36,812 bases of DNA from Bacillus sp. J33 (lineage in GTDB: Bacteria > Bacillota > Bacilli > Bacillales > Cytobacillaceae): the NCBI RefSeq assembly GCF_000518885.1, contig NZ_JAEL01000053.1, positions 1 to 36,812 of the forward strand, in the 5' to 3' direction. The first letter of the stretch is position 1; each line of letters begins with the position of its first letter. The notes under the pieces are model-generated. The model saw nothing but the letters and a program-made list of their open reading frames with translations, was not told the origin of the DNA and ran no database searches. A program made the translations under genes and the position numbers. Of this stretch, positions 30,829 to 36,812 are shown piece by piece.

Positions 30829-33264
30829 TTATTTGATTTCGAAGTTAACTCCCCGCTGGGTTGTTACTCCGGCCTTAGTAGCATTTACATAAAGGTTATA
30901 GTAGCCACTGCCAAGCTTGACCCCATTCACTGTTCCATCCCAGGCAAATGTATTGTAGCCTTCAAGTGCATGCTCATGCTCGGAGATGACACCCAAAAAC
31001 TGACCTGGAGTTCCCTGAGCATTTGCAGTATAAATGAAGAACATGGCTTCCTCTGCCCCACGTGGGAAGTACGCGGTAATGCCTGTTGGCCCATTGCTGT
31101 CTTGTGATACTGCCACACTTGTTACCCGAGGGTAATCAGGCTCTTTTACAAAGAGGATAGTCGGCATTTCCACTACTTCTGTGCCATTACTTACTTTAAT
31201 AGAGCCCTCATAGTAGCCAGGCTCTAACTTGCCTGCATCGACTTGGACATTTAGATTTACTTTCTTTGACTGTCCTGCATTTACCTTTAGGTTATTGCTG
31301 GCAGAAACCTTAATGGCATCCGAGTTTTTGCCAAATTCAACATCAAAGCTGTATGTCTGGCGCTTATCTGAAAGATTCTTAATTGTGAAATGCTGTCTTT
31401 CTACTTGCTTGCCCTGATCCTTATAGAAAGCACCAAAAGAGTGGCTTCCAGGTGCAGCAAGTGTTTTAGTATTAATTGCATCCAATGGGCGGATGCTTCC
31501 GGCACCTTGTGTATTATGCGGATACGGTTTTCCAGTGGCTGGATCGATTAATTCTTCAGCTGTGTTCATAAGTGCTGCTTTTACATCATCCACATCCCAT
31601 TCCGGATGCGCTTCTAATAATAAAGCGGCTGCACCTGCCACATGCGGCGATGCCATACTTGTTCCCTGCATGGCTGCATAGCCATGCGGCTGATTTTCAT
31701 CATGTGTAGGAACGGTACTGGTAATATTAACGCCAGGAGCAGAAACGTCCGGCTTGATCATCCAAGTGTCTATAACAGGGCCTCTTGAGGAGAATCCTGC
31801 AACAGTTTCGCCTACTTCATGGGAGAAATCAATATCAAAAGAAATGGTGTTATTTCCTTTTTCCAATTCAGCCAGAAGCTTTTGGCCGTCTGAAAGTTCC
31901 GTTTTAATGGTAGGAACAGCCATACCAGGTACATCTGCATGTTCTCCGGCCACATTGTTGAAAATAATGGCTCCGACTGCCCCAGCATTCTTGGCGTTTG
32001 TTGCTTTATCAACAAATGCAAACTCTCCGCGGCTAATCAATGCAATTTTCCCAGTAAGGTCTTTTCCTTCGAAATCTGAAGGAGCTCCAAGGCCTACATA
32101 AACAAATTCATATTCTCCCTCATTTAAAGAAAGCAATTCTTCTTCACTCGGGAAACCCATAACCTTTGCAGTTGGATAATCGACACCTTCAGAAGTAAAT
32201 AACGTTGATGTAAATACATTATATGGAAGCTGTGTTGCTCCTACAGAAATGGCTTCGCGTGACGTACCCGGTGATCCGACAGTCCAGTTATTCGGACCGC
32301 TATTACCGTTCGAAGTGACTGCTACGACACCTTCAGCCATCGCCCAATCCAATGCAATGCTGGTGGCCCAGTCCGGATTATTGATGGAAGCACCCAGTGA
32401 TAGGTTCATAACATCCGCGCCATCCTGAACAGCTCTTTCAATACCTGCTACAACGTTTTCAGTTGTTCCGCTGCCGCCAGGCCCTAATACACGATAACCT
32501 AACAGCTTGGCGTCAGGTGCTACTCCTTTGATAGCTCCGTTAGCTGCTACGGTTCCGGCAACATGTGTGCCATGCTGCGTTTGTTCTCCTCTAGGATCGC
32601 CTTTTGGCGTTTCCTGCGGGTCCTCGTCATTGTCTACAAAATCATACCCTTTATAGTCACCAAAGGCATGGACCAGATCAGGGTGAGTATAATCAACACC
32701 GGTATCGATAACGGCAACAGTGATTCCTTCACCAGTAAAACCGGCTTCCCAAGCTTGGTCTGCACCAATAAATGGTGCGCTATCAAACATATTCGGACTG
32801 TATGCATCTTCAGCGATTGCTTCCGCTTCGCCAACACTGGTTACGGTATAAGCAACATCAGGATATACAGCCTTTACTCCCGGTACGGAAAGAAGGGCAG
32901 GAATTTTATTTTCAGGCAATTCTACCGAGAAACCTGAAAAAACATAGTCATATTCCCTGTTCACCTTCGCATTTTTCACAGCTTTATTTAAATCAGATTT
33001 TACTTGATTGCGAGCTTTAGAGAGATTCGCTTTTGATTGGCTCTTCCCTTTATGCTTTGCTTCAACAATGGACGGTTCGGCAAGCTCTACAATGACAGAT
33101 GCTTTATCGTCAGAGCTTAAATCATAATCACCAAATAATTCAGCTATTTCAGGCGCTGCACTTCCGGCATTATTGCCTGCAGCTCGCGCACCTGCTCCCA
33201 AAGAAGAAAAGGTTAGCAGCAATACGAGAGATAAGAGAAAAGTTTTAAAAGACCTATTCGACAT
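30829..33264 (-). CDS. vpr: secreted subtilase Vpr
   Basis: This 811-residue extracellular serine protease is close in size to B. subtilis Vpr (806). A signal peptide at residues 1-29 is followed by an I9-type propeptide (about 55-142). The S8 domain has Asp187 (AVIDTGVD), His231 (QHGTHVAG), Asn321 (GNSGP) and Ser536 (GTSMASPH). A PA domain is inserted at about 385-475 (GKIALISRGEFAFVDKATNA, GAIIFNN). The C-terminus has an Fn3-like domain. Vpr matures secreted peptides and proteins. The ATG is about 14 bases from the nearest AGGGG, an unusually long gap. The 394-base region upstream holds two other terminators and a repeat remnant, but no gene. Confidence 0.94.
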   Translation of the reverse strand: MSNRSFKTFLLSLVLLLTFSSLGAGARAAGNNAGSAAPEIAELFGDYDLSSDDKASVIVELAEPSIVEAKHKGKSQSKANLSKARNQVKSDLNKAVKNAKVNREYDYVFSGFSVELPENKIPALLSVPGVKAVYPDVAYTVTSVGEAEAIAEDAYSPNMFDSAPFIGADQAWEAGFTGEGITVAVIDTGVDYTHPDLVHAFGDYKGYDFVDNDEDPQETPKGDPRGEQTQHGTHVAGTVAANGAIKGVAPDAKLLGYRVLGPGGSGTTENVVAGIERAVQDGADVMNLSLGASINNPDWATSIALDWAMAEGVVAVTSNGNSGPNNWTVGSPGTSREAISVGATQLPYNVFTSTLFTSEGVDYPTAKVMGFPSEEELLSLNEGEYEFVYVGLGAPSDFEGKDLTGKIALISRGEFAFVDKATNAKNAGAVGAIIFNNVAGEHADVPGMAVPTIKTELSDGQKLLAELEKGNNTISFDIDFSHEVGETVAGFSSRGPVIDTWMIKPDVSAPGVNITSTVPTHDENQPHGYAAMQGTSMASPHVAGAAALLLEAHPEWDVDDVKAALMNTAEELIDPATGKPYPHNTQGAGSIRPLDAINTKTLAAPGSHSFGAFYKDQGKQVERQHFTIKNLSDKRQTYSFDVEFGKNSDAIKVSASNNLKVNAGQSKKVNLNVQVDAGKLEPGYYEGSIKVSNGTEVVEMPTILFVKEPDYPRVTSVAVSQDSNGPTGITAYFPRGAEEAMFFIYTANAQGTPGQFLGVISEHEHALEGYNTFAWDGTVNGVKLGSGYYNLYVNATKAGVTTQRGVNFEIK

Positions 33265-33447
33265 TCTAATAGTTCAACCCCTATTTTTTATTTTTATGGT
33301 GCGCCTCAACTTTCACCTCCAAAATGCGCAAAAAATGAGAATATTTGTCAAACTATTAATAAATTTCAGCAAATAGTCCTTTTATACCTTGAGCATAAAG
33401 ATTCATAATGAATGAATATCACTAGGCTTTTAGGCTTATTTTTCAAT

Positions 33448-33479
33448 AAAAAAGCTCCGCCATCTGACGGAACCTTTTT
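33448..33479. terminator. orphan terminator-like hairpin upstream of vpr
   Basis: AAAAAG, a mismatch and TCCG pair with CGGA, a mismatch and CTTTTT around an 8-base loop. It is about 180 bases upstream of vpr and 140 bases past the terminator of the heme-copper operon. No gene ends at it. Confidence 0.5.
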
Positions 33480-33540
33480 AGATATTAATAGTTTGCCGTT
33501 TCACTCCCTGTTTCTGATTAATACCGCACCCAGGAAATAC

Positions 33541-33615
33541 GAGTGAATTCTCTGAAAAGCTTGTGCCTTTCTTCAATCAACAAAATCCTAAACGCACAAC
33601 TTTCACGAATCAGCT
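33541..33615. repeat. remnant of a Bacillus intergenic repeat
   Basis: TTCAATCAACAAAATCC, then CACAACTTTCACGAATCAGC, follow the order of the right ends of the two larger repeats (5138-5384 and 28514-28732). The left half is lost. It explains part of the gap 33265-33658. Confidence 0.35.
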
Positions 33616-33619
33616 CAAT

Positions 33620-33652
33620 AAAAAGGCGCTGAAGAAAATTCTTCAGACGCCC
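33620..33652 (-). terminator. terminator of the heme-copper operon
   Basis: GGCG and CTGAAGAA pair with TTCTTCAG and CGCC with one bulge, seven bases past the stop, and the minus strand continues with five T. Confidence 0.85.
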
Positions 33653-33658
33653 ATCCAT

Positions 33659-35125
33659 TCAGCCTGCAGCTGAGTTTTTATTTAAAGGAATATTTGTACC
33701 GACGTTTCTTAGGCCAGCGAAAAACCTTGCCGTAAAAATGATCGCAGCCAGCACAATAAAGATTCCGCTGACAGCCCCAACCTGGTCAGAAAATACCCAT
33801 TGCGGCAAATGCTCCGCCCATCTCCGCGGTGCACTGATTCCCCCTGCATACAAAAAGGAGCCTGCAAGCCCTGTAAAAAAGGAGAAGTATAAAGCGATGC
33901 TAAACGTATCAATGCCCCGGTGCTTTTGATTCCCTTCGGTCTTATTGAAATAATACATGAAGCCGATCATCATAGCGACGACGCCCATTCCCATATAAGT
34001 ATGAAAATGGCCGGGAACCCATTTCGTATTATGCATTACATGGTTGACAACAATGGTTGCATCAATGATGGCCGGAATGGCTCCCGCCACCCATCCGAAC
34101 ATGGAAAGAAAAAATAGGCTTGAGGCAAAGTCCCACTTAATCCTGGAACGATAGACGATCATCAGTGCTCCATAAGCGGTAACGACCATAACAGGGAGGC
34201 CATTTGCATAGGAAAAAACCTGCCCGATGATAAGCATCCATTTCGGCACTGCAAAGTCCATCAATAGATGGTGAGTATAAATCATTAAGGTAAAAAGGGT
34301 GGAGCAGTTCCAGGCAATCAAAAAGACTTTATTGGCTTTCCAAGGCCTCTTTGTATATTCTGAGAGAACCTCATAGACGGCAATGACAGCCATATAAATC
34401 GTACAGTTGGCAAAGATGTGGCCGAATGCATAGGTAAGATGCTTGGCAAGCATTGGGTCCATGGTTATGGCTGGATTTATTATATTCAAGATTGAGGCAG
34501 CCAAAACCGTTGCACCAGCCAAAAGTGCAGTCGAGTTTGTAATGATCACCATGGCTGTTGCCACTACAGCGGCAGGCGGCCCATAGCCTTTTTTTCCTCT
34601 AAAAATGAAATCCCATCCGAGCGCCTTGCCAAGCCCGCCATAAACCTTTGTCAGCCTGGCAGCCAAGTACATATACAGAAGTAAAAAACCAATTCCAAGA
34701 ATCAGCATGCCTGATAAGAAGAACAGCGCCCCTGCTGCTCCGTGCAGTTTCGCAGAATGGGCAGGCAGCGGATACAGGAACGTCCATCCATCAGAAAAGT
34801 CAAAAATGAAAATAGCGATGAGAACCATTGCCACTCCGATAAAAAAGAACACAAAGTTTATAATCAGCATGGCCGGGTTCAGTTTGACGTACTTGGAGAG
34901 GAAGTACCATAAAATAGCTGTACCGCCCAATGCAGCAATACCTATCATCCCTGTTCCGTGTACAGTCATAATTTTATAAAACCATTGCGGAGTTATACTG
35001 ATCATATTCCCCTGATTCATAAGCATAATCACACCAAAAATCATCATGAGGATTAAGACAAGTGAAGATGCAGCCAAATACCATACAACGGTCTTTTTAG
35101 CCAAAGGGTGGATATTCTCCTTCAT
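33659..35125 (-). CDS. B-type heme-copper oxidase subunit I homolog, probably nitric oxide reductase-like
   Basis: This 488-residue, 12-13 segment membrane protein has all six metal-binding histidines: low-spin heme His56 and His375, high-spin heme His373 (GHFH), and CuB His236, His285 and His286 (FGHIFAN; THHL). In true oxidases the residue four after the first CuB His is the Tyr that crosslinks to it. Here it is Asn240, so the O2-reducing cofactor cannot form as usual. cNOR has Glu at this place. I recall that some CuA-containing Bacillus NO reductases (sNOR-like groups) have other residues here. It is commonly annotated as a cytochrome c oxidase subunit. The ATG overlaps the subunit II stop (TGATG), behind AGGGGGGAG. 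Confidence 0.8.
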   Translation of the reverse strand: MKENIHPLAKKTVVWYLAASSLVLILMMIFGVIMLMNQGNMISITPQWFYKIMTVHGTGMIGIAALGGTAILWYFLSKYVKLNPAMLIINFVFFFIGVAMVLIAIFIFDFSDGWTFLYPLPAHSAKLHGAAGALFFLSGMLILGIGFLLLYMYLAARLTKVYGGLGKALGWDFIFRGKKGYGPPAAVVATAMVIITNSTALLAGATVLAASILNIINPAITMDPMLAKHLTYAFGHIFANCTIYMAVIAVYEVLSEYTKRPWKANKVFLIAWNCSTLFTLMIYTHHLLMDFAVPKWMLIIGQVFSYANGLPVMVVTAYGALMIVYRSRIKWDFASSLFFLSMFGWVAGAIPAIIDATIVVNHVMHNTKWVPGHFHTYMGMGVVAMMIGFMYYFNKTEGNQKHRGIDTFSIALYFSFFTGLAGSFLYAGGISAPRRWAEHLPQWVFSDQVGAVSGIFIVLAAIIFTARFFAGLRNVGTNIPLNKNSAAG

Positions 35126-35670
35126 CAGAGGCTCCCCCCTTCTTGTTCAACTACAATTTCTTTCACCATCACATGGTGTCCGGTTGAACAGTATTCAAGA
35201 CAGAGGATTTGATAAGTTCCCGGCTCCCTAAACGTATAATAGACTGTATTCGTGTACTCTGGCATGGCCTGGGTTTGCGCGACCAGCTCCATTTTTTCAT
35301 TATATAGCCCAAATCCATGAGTAACATCAGTTGCTGTTACTTCAAATTGGACCTGGTCTCCAACCTTAAATTGATCCTCACTCATCTCCCATGCATATTG
35401 GATTCCTGTTACTTCAACTATTTTGATTTCATTCGGGCTGGTTGCTTCCGCCTCATGGCGGTCATAAGGCAGCCGGCCAAGCGTTATGATACTGGCGAAG
35501 CCCATAATGGCAATAAGGCCAAGAAAATAAAACTTCCTGATCCTGTAGCCTGTTTCCTGTATGGAACCATAATCTCCGCTGCGCTTCGACTCTCCATAAA
35601 CAAAAGCAAAAGCAAGCGCCAGCAGAAACACAAAAAAAACAGTCGCATACATGGCAATCTGTTGGTACAT
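35125..35670 (-). CDS. CuA-containing subunit II of the heme-copper complex
   Basis: This is a 181-residue electron-entry subunit. Two N-terminal membrane helices (about residues 5-25 and 48-66) anchor a cupredoxin domain outside the membrane. The CuA ligands are complete: His118 (VTHGFGLY), Cys157, Glu159 and Cys161 (CLEYCSTGHH), His165 and Met168. It should therefore accept electrons from a cytochrome c. ATG 35670 is preferred, five bases after GGAGGGG; an upstream in-frame ATG lies inside that site. It is translationally coupled to subunit I. No subunit III, accessory SCO or heme-synthesis gene is adjacent. Its leader can form a long stem over the ribosome binding site. Confidence 0.88.
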   Translation of the reverse strand: MYQQIAMYATVFFVFLLALAFAFVYGESKRSGDYGSIQETGYRIRKFYFLGLIAIMGFASIITLGRLPYDRHEAEATSPNEIKIVEVTGIQYAWEMSEDQFKVGDQVQFEVTATDVTHGFGLYNEKMELVAQTQAMPEYTNTVYYTFREPGTYQILCLEYCSTGHHVMVKEIVVEQEGGSL

Positions 35671-35678
35671 CCATACCC

Positions 35679-35752
35679 CTCCCATAAAATTTGATTGAGT
35701 AACAAGGCATCCCCCAATCCCCTGTTCAGTTTCATAACCAATTTTATGGGAG
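35679..35752 (-). promoter_or_regulatory. leader stem that can hide the subunit II ribosome binding site
   Basis: On the minus strand CTCCCATAAAATT (35752-35740) and AATTTTATGGGAG (35691-35679) are perfectly complementary, 13 bp, with 48 bases between. The 3' arm contains the GGGAG part of the ribosome binding site in front of ATG 35670. The pairing would block ribosome loading. The trigger (ligand, protein, temperature) is unknown. Confidence 0.5.
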
Positions 35753-35834
35753 TTTCCTATAAATTTCGGTGATATATGTCCTGTTTAACTAACTTTTTCA
35801 AATATTTTTAAAAAATGCCTTTATCATGACACTT

Positions 35835-36587
35835 TTATCCGCTAACCTTTTCAATTGAATACATCATCCAAAACCCGATATCTTCAAAGCCAATTCTTTT
35901 ATAAATGGCACCTGCTGCAGGGTTATCATAAAACAGGCATAGTTCTTTATTTTCTGCAAGAAGCTGCCTGCTTAGCTTGACCATGCATTGGGTGGCATAG
36001 CCTTTTTTCTTGCAGTTTTCGGCAGTAGCTACGCCGACGACCATAGCTGAAAGCGAATTTTCGGCTGTTGTTGATGCTGTGCTGACCATTTCCCCATTTT
36101 CCTTGATAAAAAAGGAACGGGATGACCCATCCTTTAGTCCTCGTCTTTTCCGATCAACCGTAATCGTTGAATCGCTGAATTCCGGAATGCTGTTCAAAAG
36201 CTCCACAAGGTCTTCAGCATCTTCCGGATGCGCCTGCAAAACGCCCGTTGTATCTACCTGTTTTGCTGCAGGATTTAATTCTGTACACTTTGCATAGTAT
36301 GTTTCCCGCTTTCTTTTTACCCGGTGGCTGACATAAGGCTCAATAGAGGCTGTAATCCCTTTAAGTCCGGACATCATTCCGAAACTCGGATCTTTCAGCA
36401 TAATCCCGGCAAAGCCTTTAGCGTCAAAATCACCGTCTGCAAATGGGATATAATTCTCTTCATATTTTAATAAAACAGCCTTCAGGCCGCCGTTTTCATT
36501 GAATTCCCCCCATACCTTCTGACGTATTGTCAAAACTTCTATAAGAAATAGGTTATAAAATATCTCCATAGAGGGCTTTATAGGCAA
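35835..36587 (-). CDS. GNAT family N-acetyltransferase
   Basis: This is an approximately 250-residue cytosolic protein. The C-terminal half (about 110-245) is a GNAT fold with the acetyl-CoA loop VGVATAENCKKKGYATQCM and the following LFYDNPAAGAIYKRIGFEDIG. The N-terminal half (QKVWGEFNENGGLKAVLL, GFAGIMLKDP) fits a family of two-domain GNAT proteins in Bacillus of unknown substrate. The start is unclear: TTG 36587 has AGGGGG eleven bases away, a GTG at 36599 overlaps that site, and ATG 36569 has none. The first 25 residues look shorter than in relatives, so the 5' end may be damaged. The nearby right-edge mobile-like gene may explain this. Confidence 0.72.
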   Translation of the reverse strand: MPIKPSMEIFYNLFLIEVLTIRQKVWGEFNENGGLKAVLLKYEENYIPFADGDFDAKGFAGIMLKDPSFGMMSGLKGITASIEPYVSHRVKRKRETYYAKCTELNPAAKQVDTTGVLQAHPEDAEDLVELLNSIPEFSDSTITVDRKRRGLKDGSSRSFFIKENGEMVSTASTTAENSLSAMVVGVATAENCKKKGYATQCMVKLSRQLLAENKELCLFYDNPAAGAIYKRIGFEDIGFWMMYSIEKVSG

Positions 36588-36663
36588 AAAAATTGCCACC
36601 CCCTAAATTCTTTGGATAATTGAGGTTACCACACACCCAACAACCAAGAATGGAAGTGACAAT

Positions 36664-36812
36664 TTGTACCCTCAAATTATAACCTATTTATTAACTTTTA
36701 TAAACTATCAAGAACAACTCATTCGAACATTGCTTACTTTATTGATTGGTAAAAGCATGTTCGTTAAACCTACTGAACAGCCCGTAAATAAACCTTATCG
36801 AAAACTTCAAGT
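36664..36812 (+). CDS. N-terminal fragment of an unidentified, possibly transposase, gene
   Basis: An open frame runs off the right edge. From TTG 36664 (behind GGAAGTG) it reads MYPQIITYLLTFINYQEQLI, then RTLLTLLIGKSMF, then PVNKPYRKLQV. A short helical start followed by a PxxKxYRKLQV-like stretch reminds me of N-termini of some Bacillus insertion-sequence transposases, but I cannot name the family. The position at the end of the window, opposite an IS fragment at the other end, fits a contig break at a multicopy element. It could also be an ordinary gene. Confidence 0.4.
   Translation, partial: MYPQIITYLLTFINYQEQLIRTLLTLLIGKSMFVKPTEQPVNKPYRKLQ

Noticed and set aside
33659-35670. Straight annotation as b(o/a)3 cytochrome c oxidase
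   Set aside because: The active-site Tyr position is Asn, so an O2-reducing oxidase is not the best reading, although the fold and subunits match.

Overview
The window looks like chromosomal DNA of a low-to-mid GC, endospore-forming Bacillaceae (Bacillus in the broad sense). The reasons are the strong AGGAGG-type ribosome binding sites with frequent TTG/GTG starts, a KinB-like sporulation kinase, an RsbR-type stressosome protein, a Vpr-type and an immune-inhibitor-A-type secreted protease, YwbE, a second type-I methionine aminopeptidase, LytST and a CcpA cre box. I saw no tRNA, rRNA, CRISPR array or prophage. Both ends fall inside mobile-element-like genes: a 5' fragment of an IS200/IS605 TnpA at the left and the start of a possible transposase at the right. 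The window may therefore be a contig that broke at multicopy insertion sequences.

Layout. 1-265: left end of an IS200-like element. 316-5096: an AGCS amino-acid:Na+ symporter, an MFS efflux pump, a VOC protein and a CoA-disulfide reductase. 5138-5384: a MITE-like interspersed repeat. 5455-10422: a class II aldolase with an unusual C-terminal tail, a secreted subtilase, and the methylthioribose salvage pair mtnK-mtnA. 10697-18021: an RsbR-like protein, a small alpha/beta-barrel protein, an arylamine N-acetyltransferase-like protein, a beta-propeller lactonase, a quinone oxidoreductase, methionine aminopeptidase, a nucleotidyltransferase pseudogene, a NUDIX hydrolase and a DUF2268 protein. 18214-22675: the two-component system LytS-LytT, then cstA and a translationally coupled 49-residue membrane protein. 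22750-25569: a PanE-like reductase and an M6 metalloprotease. 25789-28475: two small coupled genes ending in ywbE, a KinB-like kinase, a DnaQ-type exonuclease and a small membrane protein. 28514-33264: a second MITE-like repeat, a frameshifted membrane/PH-like gene, a cation exchanger and Vpr. 33659-36587: a two-gene heme-copper oxidase-type complex and a GNAT protein.

Three gene sets appear to work together. (1) LytST, CstA and the 49-residue protein resemble a pyruvate-sensing and uptake module. The cstA promoter carries three 21-bp-spaced direct repeats that could bind LytT, a weak -35, a consensus -10 and a perfect cre site over the start point. (2) MtnK and MtnA, together with the nearby class II aldolase, could form a DHAP shunt that salvages methylthioadenosine or 5'-deoxyadenosine. 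The aldolase ends in a linker plus a helix resembling microcompartment encapsulation peptides, although no shell gene is present. (3) The heme-copper pair keeps all six histidines of subunit I and a complete CuA site in subunit II, but has Asn in place of the active-site Tyr. This suggests a nitric oxide reductase-like enzyme rather than an oxidase. Its mRNA leader can form a 13-bp stem that hides the ribosome binding site.
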